The notes under the pieces: generated by a model | Database searches by the model: none | What the model was told of the DNA's origin: nothing | Seen by the model: only the letters and a program-made list of their open reading frames with translations | Made by a program: the position numbers and the translations under genes | DNA from: Euonymus europaeus | Taxonomy: Eukaryota; Streptophyta; Magnoliopsida; Celastrales; Celastraceae | NCBI GenBank assembly: GCA_963580455.1 | Contig: OY756961.1 | Span: 11,389,001 to 11,453,000 of the forward strand | DNA: 64,000 nt | Direction of reading: 5' to 3' | In this document: in pieces, positions 41,101-52,859 of the stretch | How the letters are laid out: each line of letters starts with the position of its first letter | How positions within the stretch are numbered: the first letter of the stretch is position 1

Positions 41101-42440
41101 CATGATAAATGGAGAAAACAGTTAAAAGCTCCTTCATAGAGAGAGTTGACCAATTTCGGACCATCAAAGATGCTCAGTGTACACGTTTTATTGTTCTTCT
41201 ATGTCAAATTCTATGAGTATAAGCTTCAAAGATTATTTCGAAGCCAAAACAGCAACTTTTTATGACAAATGGACAAAACCGTTAAAAGCTCCTCCATAAA
41301 GAGATTTGAGCAACTTCGGATAATTAAAGTTGCTCGGTGTACACTTTATAATGTTCTACTAAGTCAAATTTTACGAGTATATGCTTCCAAGAATATTTCG
41401 ATGCCAAAACTCCAACTTTTAACGAGCAATGGAAAAAACCGTGAAAAGCTCCTTCATAGAGAGAGTTGAGCAACTTCGGACAATCAAAGTTGCTCGGTGT
41501 ACACTTTTTACTGTTCTTTTATGTTAAATTTTACGAAAATGAGCTTCCAGGAATATTTCGACGCCAAAACACCAACTTTCTATGACAAATGGACAAAACC
41601 GTTAAAAGCTCCTCCATAGAAAGAGTTGAGCAACTTCGGAAAATCAAAGTTGCTCGGTGTACACGTTTTATTGTTCTTCTATGTCAAATTCTATGAGTAT
41701 AAGCTTCCAATATTATTTCGAAGCCAAAACAGCAACTTTCTATGAAAAATGGACAAAACCGTTAAAAGCTCCTCCATAGAGAGAGTTGAGAAACTTCGGA
41801 TAATTAAAGTTGCTCGGTGTACACTTTATAATGTTCTACTAAGTCAAATTTTGCGAGTATAAGCTTCCAAGATTATTTCGATGCCAAAACACCAACTTTT
41901 AACGACAAATGGAAAAAACCATTAAAAGCTCCTTCATAGAGAGAGTTGAGCAACTTCGGACAATCAAAGTTGCTCGGTGTACACTTTTTACTGTTCTTTT
42001 ATGTTAAATTTTACCAAAATGAGCTTCCAGGAATATTCCGACGCCAAAACACCAACTTTCTATGACAAATGGACAAAACCGTTAAAAGCTCCTCCATAGA
42101 GAGAGTTGAGCAACTTCGGCACATCAAAGTTGCTCGGTGTACACTTTTTAATGTTCTTCTATGTCAAATTTTATTAGTATAAGCTTCCAAGATTATTTCG
42201 ATGGCAAAAGACCAACTTTCTATGACAAATGGACAAAACGTTTAAAAGATCCTCCATAGAGAGAGTTGAGCAACTTCGGCACATCAAAATTGTTCGGTGT
42301 ACACTTTTTATTGTTCTTCTATGTCAAATTTTATGAGTATAAGCTTCCTAGATTATTTCGATTCCAAAATCCCAGGTTTCCATGATAAGTGGAGAAAACA
42401 GTTAAAAGCTCCTTCATAGAGAGAGTTGACCAATTTCGGA
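41101..42440 (+). repeat. 1,280-bp 8-mer duplication, copy 2, ending at the zone junction
   Basis: The match to copy 1 runs to about 42.44 kb. There a G-type left half (GACCAATTTCGG) joins a standard right half (AAGTTGCTCGG) instead of AAGATGCTC. Class E disappears after this point until 49.0 kb. Confidence 0.85.
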
Positions 42441-45400
42441 CCATCAAAGTTGCTCGGTGTACACTTTTTATTGTTCTTCTATGTTAAATTTTACGAAAAT
42501 GGGCTTCCAGGATTATTCCGATGCCAAAACACCAACTTTCTATGACAAACGGACAAAACCGTTAAAAGCTCCTCCATAGAGAGAGTTGGGCAACTTTGGA
42601 CTATCAAAGTTGCTCAGTGTACATTTTTTATTGTTGTTCTTTGTTAAATTTTACGAAAATGAGCTTCCAGGATTATTTCGATGCCAAAACACCAACTTTC
42701 TATGACAAATGGACAAAACCGTTAAAAGCTCCTCCATAGAGAGAGTTGAGCAACTTCGGACTATCAAAGTTGCTCGGTGTACACTTTTTAATGTTCTTCT
42801 ATGTCAAATTTTATGAGTATAAGCTTCCTAGATTATTTCGATGTGAAAATCCCAGGTTTCTATGACAAATGGAGAAAACTGTTAAAAGGGCCTTTATAGA
42901 GAGAGTTGACCAATTTCGGACAATCGAAGTTGCTCGGTGTACACGTTTTATTGTTCTTCTATGTCAAATTTTATGAGTATAAGCTCCAAGATTATTTCGA
43001 TGCCAAAACAGCAACTTTCTATGACAAATGGACAAAACCGTTAAAAGCTCCTCCATAGAGAGAGTTGAGCAACTTCGGACAATCAAAGTTGTTCGGTGTA
43101 CACTTTTTATTGTTCTTCTACTTCAAATTTTATGAGTGTAAGCTTCTTAGATTATTTCGATGCAAAAACACCAACTTTCTATGAAAAATGGAAAAAACAG
43201 TTAAAAGCTCCTCCATAGAGAGAGTTGAGCAACGTCGGACCATCAAAGTTGCTCGGTGTACACCTTTTAATGTTCTTCTATGTCAAATTTTACGAGTATA
43301 GGCTTCCTAGATTATTTCGAGGAAAAAACACTAACTTTCTATGATAAATGGACAAAGCGATTAAAAGCACGTCTATAGAGAGAGTTGAGCAACTTCGGAC
43401 AATCGAAGTTGCTCGGTGTACACTTTTTATTGCTTTTTTATGTCAAATTTTACGTGTATAGGCTTCCAAGATTATTTCGATGACAAAACACCAACCTTCA
43501 ATGACAAATTGACAAAACCGTTAAAATCTCCTCCATAGAGAGAGTTGAGAAATTTCGGACAATCAAAGTTGCTCGGTGTACACTTTTTATTGTTCTTTTA
43601 TGTTAAATTTTACGAAAATGAGCTTCCAGAATTATTTCGATGCCAAAACACCAACTTTCTATGAGAAATGAACAAAACTGTTAAAAGCTCCTCCATAGAG
43701 AGAGTTGAGCATCTTCGGACAATCAAAGTTGCTCGGTGTACACTTTGTATTGTTCTTCTATGTTAAATTTTACGAAAATGGGCTTCCAAGATTATTCCGA
43801 TGCTAAAACACCAACTTTCTATGACAAACGGACAAAACCGTTAAAAGCTTCTCCATAGGGAGAGTTGAGCAACTTTGGACTATCAAAGTTGCTCAGTGTA
43901 CACTTTTTAATGTTCTTCTATTTTAAATTTTATGAGTATAAGCTTCCAAGATTATTTCGATGGCAAAAGACCAACATTCTATGACAAATGGGCAAAACCT
44001 TTAAAAGCTCCTCCATAGAGAGAGTTGGGCACAACTTCGGGACATCAAAGTTGCTCTTTGGACACTTTTTATTGTTCTTCTATGTCAAATTTTATGAGTA
44101 TAAGCTTCCTAGATTATTTCGATGCCAAAATCCCAGGTCTCCATGAAAAATGGAGAAAACTGTTAAAAGCTCTTTCATAGAGAGAGTTGACCAATTTCGG
44201 ACCATCAAAGATGCTCGGTGTACACATTTTATTGTTCTACTTTGTCAAATTTTATGAGTATAAGCTTCCAAGATTATTTCGATGCCAAAACAGCAACTTT
44301 CTATGACAAATGGACAAAATCGTTAAAAGCTCCTCCATAGAGAGAGTTGAGCAACTTTGGACAATCAAAGTTGTTCGGTGTACACTTTTTATTGTTCTTT
44401 TACTTCAAATTTTATGAGTGTATGCTTCTTAGATTATTTCGATGCAAAAACACCAACTTTCTATGACAAATGGAAAAAACAGTTAAAAGCTCCATCTTAG
44501 AGAGAGTGGAGCAACGTCGGACCATCAAAGTTTCTCGATGTACACCTTTTAATGTTCTTCTATGTCAAATTTTACGAGTATACGCTTCCTAGATTATTTC
44601 GATGAAAAAACACTAACTTTCTTTGATAAATGGACAAAGCCGTTAAAAGCACGTCTATAGAGAGAGTTGAGCAACTTCGGACAATCGAAGTTGCTCAGTG
44701 TAAACTTTTTACTGCTGTTTTATGTTAAATTTTACGTGTAAAGGCTTCCAAGATTATTTCGATGCCAAAACACCAACTTTCAATGACAAATGGACAAAAC
44801 CGTCAAAAGCTCCTCCATAGAGAGAGTTGAGAAACTTCGAATAATCAAAGTTGCTCGGTGTACACTTTTTATTGTTCTTTTATGTTAAATTTTACGAAAA
44901 TGAGCTTCCAGGATTATTTCGATGCCAAAACACCAACTTTCTATGACAAATGGACAAAACCGTTAAAAGCACCTCCATACAGAGAGTTGAGCAACTTCGG
45001 ACAATCAAAATTGCTCGGTATAAACTTTTTATTGTTTTTCTTTGTTAAATTTTACGAAAATGAGCTTCCAGGATTATATCGATGCCAAAACACCAACTTT
45101 CTATGACAAATAGACAAAACCGTTAAAAGCACCTCCATAGAGAGAGTTGAGCAATTTCGGACTATCAATGTTGCTCGGTGTACACTTTTTATTGTTGTTC
45201 TATGTCAAATTTTTTGAGTATAAGCTTCCTAGATTATTTCGATGCCAAAATCCCAGGTTTCAACGACAAATGGAGAAAACTGTTAAAAGCTCCTTCATAG
45301 AGAGAGTTGACCAATTTCGGACTATCAAAGATGCTCGGTGTACACATTTTATTGTTCTTCTATGTCAAATTTTATGAGTATAAGCTTCCAAGATTATTTC

Positions 45401-46302
45401 GATGCCAAAACAGCAACTTTCTATGACAAATAGACAAAACCGTTAAAAGCTCTTCCATAGAGAGAGTTGAGCAACTTCGGACAACCAAAGTTGCTCGTTG
45501 TACACTTTTTATTGTTCTTCTATTTCAAATTTTATGAGTGTAAGCTTCGTAGATTATTTCGATGCAAAAACACCAACTTTCTATGACAAATGGAAAAAAC
45601 AGTTAAAAGCTCCTCCATAGAGAGAGTAGAGCAACGTCGGACTATCAAAGTTACACGGTGTACACCTTTTAATGTCCTTCTATGTCAAATTTTACGAGTA
45701 TAAGCTTCCTATATTATTTTGAGGAAAAAACACTAACTTTCTATGATAAATGGACAAAGCGATTAAAAGCACGTCTATAGAGAGAGTTGAGCAACTTCGG
45801 ACAATCGAAGTTGCTCAGTGTACACTTTTTATTGCTTTTTTATGTCAAATTTTACGTGTATAGGCTTCCAAGTTTATTTCGATGCCAAAACACCAACTTT
45901 CAGTGACAAATGGACAAAACCATGAAAAGCTCCTCCATAGAGAGAGTTGAGAAACTTCGGAACATCAAAGTTGCTCGGTGTACACTTTTTATTGTTCTTC
46001 TATGTCAAATTTTATGAGTACAAGCTTCCTAGATTATTTCGATACCAAAATCCCAGGTTTCCATGACAAATGGAGAAAACTGTTAAAAGCTCCTTCATAG
46101 AGAGAGTTGAACAATTTCGGACCATCAAAGATGCTAGCTGTACATGTTTTATTGTTCTTCTCTGTCAAATTTTATGAGTATAAGCTTCCAATATTATTTC
46201 GATGCCAAAACAGCAACTTTCTATGACAAATGGACAAAACAATTAAAAGCTCCTCCATAGAGAGAGTTGAGCAACTTCGGACAATCAAAGTTGCTCGGTG
46301 TA

Positions 46303-46462
46303 CACTTTTTATTGTTCTTCTACTTCAAATTTTATGAGTGTAAGCTTCTTAGATTATTTCGATGCAAAAACACCAACTTTCTATGACAAATAGAAAGAAC
46401 CGTTAAGAGCTCCTCCATAGAGAGAGTTGAGCAACGTCAGACCATAAAAGTTGCTCGGTGTA
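46303..46462 (+). repeat. Monomer class C (representative)
   Basis: Marks are TTCTACTTCAAATTTTATG, GAGTGTAAGCTTCTTAG and GATGCAAAAACACC. It is followed by GAGCAACGTC, which introduces one mismatch in the left dyad arm. Class C is almost always followed by an F-like monomer and often then by D. It occurs in zones 1, 4 and 6 and was not seen in zones 2 and 3. Confidence 0.85.
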
Positions 46463-46622
46463 CACTTTTTAATGTTCTTCTATGTCAAATTTTATGAGTA
46501 TAAGCTTCCTAGATTATTTCGATGAAAAAATACTAACTTTCTATCATAAATGGACAAAGCCGTTAAAAGCACGTCTATAGAGAGAGTTGAGCAACTTCGG
46601 ACAATCGAAGTTGCTCGGTGTA

Positions 46623-46782
46623 CACTTTTCATTGCTTTTTTATGTCAAATTTTACGTGTATAGGCTTCCAAGATTATTTCGATTCCAAAACACCAACTTT
46701 CAATGACAAATGGATAAGACCATTAAAAGCTCCTCCATAGAGAGAGTTGACCAATTTCGGACCATCAAAGATGCTCGGTGTA
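46623..46782 (+). repeat. Monomer class D (representative)
   Basis: Marks are ATTGCTTTTTTATGTC and TTTTACGTGTATAGGC, so the HindIII site is lost (AGGCTT). The half-monomer before it typically reads GACAATCGAAGTTGCTC. That form lengthens the dyad arms to 10 bp (GAGCAACTTC and GAAGTTGCTC). Found in zones 1, 4 and 6. Confidence 0.85.
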
Positions 46783-49021
46783 CATGTTTTATTGTTCTTC
46801 TGTGTCAAATTTTATGAGTATAAGCTTCCAAGATTATTTCGATGCCAAAACAGCAACTTTCTATGACAAATGGACAAAACAATTAAAAGCTCCTCCATAG
46901 AGAGAGTTGAGCAACTTCGGACAATCAAAGTTGCTCGGTGTACACTTTTTATTGTTCTTCTACTTCAAATTTTATGAGTGTAAGCTTCTTAGATTATTTC
47001 GATGCAAAAACACCAACTTTCTATGACAAATAGAAAGAACCGTTAAGAGCTCCTCCATAGAGAGAGTTGAGCAACGTCAGACCATCAAAGTTGCTCGGTG
47101 TACACTTTTTAATGTTCTTCTATGTCAAATTTTATGAGTATAAGCTTCCTAGATTATTTCGATGAAAAAATACTAACTTTCTATGATAAATGGACAAAGT
47201 CGTTAAAAGCACGTCTATAGAGAGAGTTGAGCAACTTCGGACAATCGAAGTTGCTCGGTGTACACTTTTCATTGCTTTTTTATGTCAAATTTTACGTGTA
47301 TAGGCTTCCAAGATTATTTCGATTCCAAAACACCAACTTTCAATGACAAATGGATAAAACCATTAAAAGCTCCTCCATAGAGAGAGTTGACCAATTTCGG
47401 ACCATCAAAGATGCTCGGTGTACATGTTTTATTGTTCTTCTGTGTCAAATTTTATGAGTATAAGCTTCCAAGATTATTTCGATGCCAAAACAGCAACTTT
47501 CTATGACAAATGGACAAAACAATTAAAAGCTCCTCCATAGAGAGAGTTGAGCAACTTCGGACAATCAAAGTTGCTCGGTGTACACTTTTTATTGTTCTTC
47601 TACTTCAAATTTTATGAGTGTAAGCTTCTTAGATTATTTCGATGCAAAAACACCAACTTTCTATGACAAATAGAAAGAACCGTTAAGAGCTCCTCCATAG
47701 AGAGAGTTGAGCAACGTCAGACCATCAAAGTTGCTCTTTGTACACTTTTTAATGTTCTTCTATGTCAAATTTTATGAGTATAAGCTTCCTAGATTATTTC
47801 GATGAAAAAATACTAACTTTCTATGATAAATGGACAAAGCCGTTAAAATCACGTCTATAGAGAGAGTTGAGCAACTTCGGACAATCGAAGTTGCTCGGTG
47901 TACACTTTTCATTGCTTTTTTATGTCAAATTTTACGTGTATAGGCTTCCAAGATTATTTCGATGCCAAAACACCAACTTTCAATGACAAATGGATAAAAC
48001 CGTTAAAAGCTCCTCCATAGAGAGAGTTGACCAATTTCGGACCATCAAAGATGCTCGGTGTACATGTTTTATTGTTCTTCTGTGTCAAATTTTACGAGTA
48101 CAAGCTTCCAAGATTATTTCGATGCCAAAACACCAACTTTTAATGATAAATGGACAAAACCATTAAAAGCTCCTCCATAGAGAGAGTTGAGCAACTTCGG
48201 ACTATCAAAGTTGCTCGGTGTACACTTTTTAGTGTTCTTCTTTGTCAAATTTTATGAGTATAAGTTTCCAAGATTATTTCGATGTCAAAATCACAAGTTT
48301 CTATGAAAAATGGAGAAAACTGTTAAAAGCTCCTTAATAGAGAGAGTTGACCAATTTCGGACCATCAAAGATGCTCGGTGTACATGTTTTATTGTTCTTC
48401 TATGTCAAATTTTATGTGTATATGCTTCCAAGATTATTTCGATGCCAAAACAGGAACTTTCTATGACAAATGGACAAAACCGTTAAAACCTCCTCCATAG
48501 AGAGAGTTGAGCAACTTTGGACTATCAAAGTTGCTCGGTGTACACTTTTTAATGTTCTTCTATGTCAAATTTTATGAGTTATGCTTCCAAGATTATTTCG
48601 ATGGAAAAAGACCAACTTTCTATGACAAATGAACAAAACCTTTAAAAGCTCCTCCATAGAGAGAGTTGATCAACTACGGAACATTAAGGTTGCTCGGTGT
48701 ACACTTTTTATTGTTCTTCTATGTCAAATTTTATGAGTATAAGCTTCCTAGATTATTTGGATGCCAAAATCCCAAGTTTCTATGACAAATGGAGAAAACT
48801 GTTAAAACCTCTTTCATAGAGAGAGTTGACCAATTTCGGACCATCAAAGATATTCGGTATACACGTTTTATTGTTCTTCTATGTCAAATTTTATGAATAT
48901 AAGCTTCCAAGACTATTTCGATGCCAAAACAGCAACTTTCTATGACAAATGGACAAAACCGTTAAAAGCTCCTCCATAGAGAGAGTTGAGCAACTGCGGA
49001 CAATCAAAGTTGCTCGGTGTA

Positions 49022-49181
49022 CACTTTATAATGTTCTACTAAGTCAAATTTTACGAGTATAAGCTTCCAAGATTATTTCGATGCCAAAACACCAACTATT
49101 AATGACAAATGGACAAAACCGTTAAAAACTCCTCCATAGAGAGAGTTGAGCAACTTCGGACTATCAAAGTTGCTCGGTGTA
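49022..49181 (+). repeat. Monomer class E (representative)
   Basis: Marks are ACTTTATAATG, TTCTACTAAGTC and TTTTACGAGTATAAGC, followed in most copies by ACTTTTAATGAC or ACTTTTAACGAC. It retains the HindIII site. Class E is confined to zones 3, 5 and 6, which makes it a good marker for zone boundaries. Confidence 0.85.
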
Positions 49182-49981
49182 CACTTTTTAGTGTTCTTCT
49201 ATGTCAAATTTTATGAGAAAAAGTTGCCAAGATTATTCCGATGCCAAAATCACAAGTTTCTATGAAAAATGGAGAAAACTGTTAAAAGCTCCATCGTAGA
49301 GAGAGTTGACCAATTTCGGACCATCAAAGATGCTCGGTGTACGTGTTTTATTGTTCTTCTATGTCAAATTTTATGTGTATATGCTTCCAATATTATTTCG
49401 ATGCCAACACAATAACTTTCAATGAAAAATGGACAAAACCGTTAAAAGCTCCTCCATAGAGAGAGTTGAGCAACTTCGTACAATCAAAGTTTCTCGGTGT
49501 ACACTTTATAATGTTCTACTAAGTCAAATTTTACAAGTATAAGATTCCAAGATTATTTCGATGCCAAAACACCAACTTTTAATGACAAATGGACAAAACC
49601 GTTAAAAACTCCTCCATAGAGAGAGTTAAGCAACTTCGGAAAATCAAAGTTGCTCAGTGTACACTTTTTATTGTTCTTTAATGTTAACTTTTACGAAAAT
49701 GAGCTTCCATTATTATTTCGATGCCAAAACACCAGTTTTCTATGACAAATGGATAAAACCGTTAAAAGCTCCTCCATAGAGAGAGTTGAGCAACTTCGGA
49801 CTATCAAAGTTGCTCGGTGTACACTTTTTAATGTTATTCTATGTCAAAAATTTATGAGTTATGCTTCCAAGAATATTTCGATGGCAAAAGACCAACTTTC
49901 TATGACAAATGGACAAAACCTTTGAAAGCTCCTCCATAGAGAGAGTTGATCAACTTCGGAACATTAAAGTTGCTCGGTGTA

Positions 49982-50141
49982 CACTTTTTATTGTTCTTTT
50001 ATGTCAAATTTTTTGAGTATAAGCTTCCTAGATTATTTGGATGCCAAAATCCCAAGTTTCTTTGACAAATGGAGAAAACTGTTTAAAGCACTTTCATAGA
50101 GAGAGTTGACCAATTTCAGACCATCAAAGATGCTCGGTATA
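49982..50141 (+). repeat. Monomer class L (representative)
   Basis: Marks are TTCCTAGATTATTTGGATGC and AAAATCCCAAG, so the usual TTTCGATG site is changed to TTTGGATG. It follows K and precedes G in the eight-monomer HOR of zone 5. Confidence 0.75.
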
Positions 50142-50940
50142 CACGTTTTATTGTTCTTCTATGTCAAATTTTATGAGTATAAGCTTTCAAGATTATTTCG
50201 ATGCTAAAACAACAACTTTCTATGACAAATGGACAAAACCGTTAAAAGCTCCTCCATAGAGAGAGTTGAACAACTTCGGACAATCAAAGTTGCTCGGTGT
50301 ACACTTTATAATGTTCTACTAAGTCAAATTTAACGAGTATAAGCTCCAAGATTATTTCGATGCCAAAACACCAACTTTTAATGACAAATGGACAAAACTG
50401 TTAAAAGCTCCTCCATAGAGATAGTTGAGCAACTTCGGACTATCAAAGTTGCTCGGTGTACACTTTTTAGTGTTCTTCTATGTCAAATTTTATGAGTATA
50501 AGTTTCCAAGATTATTTCGATACCAAAATCACAAGTTTCTATGAAAAATGGAGAAAACTGTTAAAAGCTCCTTCATAGAGAGAGTTGACCAATTTCAGAC
50601 CATCAAAGATGCTCGGTGTACATGTTTTATTGTTCTTCTATGTCAAATTTTATGTGTATATGATTCCAAGATTATTTCGATGCCAAAACAGTAACTTTCT
50701 ATGACAAATGGACAAAACCGTTAAAAGCTTCTCCATAGAGAGAGTTGAGCAACTTCGTACAATCAAAGTTGCTCGGTGTACACTTTATAATGTTCTACTA
50801 AGTCAAATTTTACGAGTATAAGCTTCCAAGATTATTTCGATGCCAAAACACCAACTTTTAATGACAAATGGACAAAACCGTTAAAAGCTCCTCCATAGAG
50901 AGAGTTGAGCAACTTCGGAAAATCAAAGTTGCTCAGTGTA

Positions 50941-51100
50941 CACTTTTTATTGTTCTTTTATGTTAACTTTTACGAAAATGAGCTTCCATGATTATTTCGA
51001 TGTCAAAACACCCATTTTCTATGAGAAATGGACAAAACCGTTAAAAGCTCCTCCATAAAGAGAGTTGAGCAACTTCGGACTATCAAAGTTGCTCGGTGTA
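50941..51100 (+). repeat. Monomer class A-prime (representative)
   Basis: This is an A-like monomer with TGTTAACTTTTACG (AACTTTT instead of AAATTTT) and GAGCTTCCATG. Related copies in the 960-bp HOR have GATCTTCCATG. It ends the order E-A' in both the eight-monomer and six-monomer HORs of zone 5, which links the two. Confidence 0.8.
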
Positions 51101-51899
51101 CACTTTTTAATGTTCTTCTATGTCAAATTTTATGAGTTATGCTTCCAAGAATATTTCGATGGCAAAAGACCAACTTTCTATGACAAATGGACAAAACCTT
51201 TAAAAGCTCCTCCATAGAGAGAGTTGATCAACTCCGGAACATTAAAGTTGGTCGATATACACTTTTTATTTTTCTTCTATGTCAAATTTTATGAGTATAA
51301 GCTTCCTAGATTATTTGGATGCCAAAACAGCAACTTTCTATGACAAATGGACAAAACCGTTAAAAGCTCCTCCATAGAGAGAGTTGAGCAACTTCGGACA
51401 ATCAAAGTTGCTCGGTGTACACTTTATAATGTTCTACTAAGCCAAATTTTACGAGTATAAGCTTCCAAGATTATTTCGATGCCAAAACACCAACTTTTAA
51501 TGACAAATGGACAAAACCGTTAAAATCTCCTCCATAGAGAGAGTTGAGCAACTTCGGACTATCAAAGTTGCTCGGTGTACACGTTTTATTGTTCTTCTAT
51601 GTCAAATTTTATGAGTATAAGTTTCCAAGATTATTTCGATGCTAAAACAACAACTTTCTATGACAAATGGACAAAACTGTTAAAAGCTCCTCCATAGAGA
51701 GAGTTGAGCAACTTCGGACAATCAAAGTTGCTCGGTGTACATGTTTTATTTTTCTTCTATGTCAAATTTTATGTCTATATGCTTCCAAGATTATTTCGAT
51801 AACAAAACAGCAACTTTCGATGACAAATGGACAAAACCGTTAAAAGCTCCTCCATAGAGAGAGTTGAGCAACTTCGGACAATCAAAGTTGCTCGGTGTG

Positions 51900-52859
51900 C
51901 ACTTTTTAATGTTCTTCTATATCAAATTTTATGAGTATAAGCTTCCAAGAATATTTCGATGCCAAAAGACCAACTTTCGATGACAATTGGACAAAACCTT
52001 TAAAAGCTCCTCAATAGAGAGAGTTGAGCAACTTCGGACAATCAAAGTTGCTCGGTGTACACTTTTTATTGTTCTTCTATGTCAAATTTTATGAGTATAA
52101 GCTTCCAAGATTATTTCGATGTTAAAACACCAACTATTAATGACAAATGGACAAAACCGTTAAAAGCTCCTCCAGAGAGAGAGTTGAGCAACTTCGGACT
52201 ATCAAAGTTGCTCGGTGTACACTTTTTAGTGTTCTTCTATGTCAAATTTTATGAGTATAAGTTTCCAAGATTATTTCGATGCCAAAATCACAAGTTTCTA
52301 TGAAAAATGGAGAAAACTGTTAAAAGCTCTTTCGTAGAGAGAGTTGACCAATTTCGGACCATCAAAGATGCTCGGTGTAAATGTTTTATTGTTCTTCTAT
52401 GTAAAATTTTATGTGTATATGCTTCCAAGATTATTTCGATGCCAAAACAGTAAGTTTCTATGACAAAGGGACAAAACCGTTAAAAGCTCCTCCATAGAGA
52501 GAGTTGAGCAACTTCGTACAATCAAAGTTGCTCGGTGTACACTTTATAATGTTCTACTAAGTCAAATTTTACGAGTATAAGCTTCGAAGATTATTTCGAT
52601 GCCAAAACACCAACTTTTAATGACAAATGGGCAAAACCGTTAATAGCTCCTCCATAGAGAGAGTTGAGCAACTTCGGAAAATCAAAGTTGCTCAGTGTAC
52701 ACTTTTTATTGTTCTTTTATGTTAACTTTTACGAAAATGATCTTCCATGATTATTTCGATGCCAAAACATAAATTTTATATGACAAATGGACAAAACCGT
52801 TAAAAGCTCCTCCATAGAGAGAGTTGAGCAACTTCGGACTATCAAAGTTGCTCGGTGTG
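51900..52859 (+). repeat. 960-bp six-monomer HOR, unit 1
   Basis: Order B-B-S-J-E-A'. Marks include GTGTGCAC, CTATATCAAATTTT, GACAATTGGACAAAACC, CTCAATAGAG, GATGTTAAAACACC, CCAGAGAGAGAG and AACATAAATTTTATATG. It differs from unit 2 at only two positions that I saw: AAAAGACC against AAAATACC near 51967, and TTAATAGC against TTAAAAGC near 52643. Confidence 0.92.

Larger units (their letters stand above)
26943..42440 (+). repeat. Zone 3: E-class segment with nested higher-order repeats
   Basis: The zone is defined by class E monomers (ACTTTATAATG and CTACTAAGTC) at about 27.26, 27.74, 28.22, 29.82, 30.30, 33.02, 33.82, 34.30, 36.06, 36.54, 38.30, 40.06, 40.54, 41.34 and 41.82 kb. Higher-order units of 3, 6, 8, 11 and about 14 monomers are visible. 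From anchor 29182 to anchor 42942 all 86 intervals are exactly 160 bp, the longest length-perfect run in the window. The sequence reverts to zone 4 types within one monomer at about 42.44 kb with no change of phase. The content is satellite only. Confidence 0.85.
46143..48062 (+). repeat. 640-bp four-monomer HOR, three copies
   Basis: Units 46143-46782, 46783-47422 and 47423-48062 have the order G'(TACATGTTTTATTG), C, F-like (GATGAAAAAATACTAAC) and D (CACTTTTCATTGC). Copies differ at only a few sites, such as CTATCATAAA against CTATGATAAA and GGATAAGACC against GGATAAAACC. A fourth G' monomer begins at 48063 before the switch to zone 5. Confidence 0.9.
42441..48222 (+). repeat. Zone 4: return of zone 1 classes, ending in the 640-bp HOR
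   Basis: Classes A, B, C, D, F and G reappear, and E is absent. The part at about 44.51-45.97 kb follows the same order of monomers and shares diagnostic variants with about 1.33-2.95 kb, minus one monomer. The only interval longer than 160 bp (162 bp) ends at 44063 and contains the extra bases in GGGCACAACTTCGG. The right end consists of three copies of a four-monomer unit. The content is satellite only. Confidence 0.8.
48543..51100 (+). repeat. Eight-monomer HOR K-L-G-E-S-J-E-A', two units
   Basis: Units 48543-49821 and 49822-51100 carry the classes in the same order (anchors 48543, 48702, 48862, 49022, 49182, 49342, 49502, 49662, then 49822 onward). Each is 1,279 bp. The two copies differ at many sites, so they are older than the 960-bp HOR. 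A partial third unit (K at 51101, L at 51260, E at 51420) follows. Confidence 0.82.
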
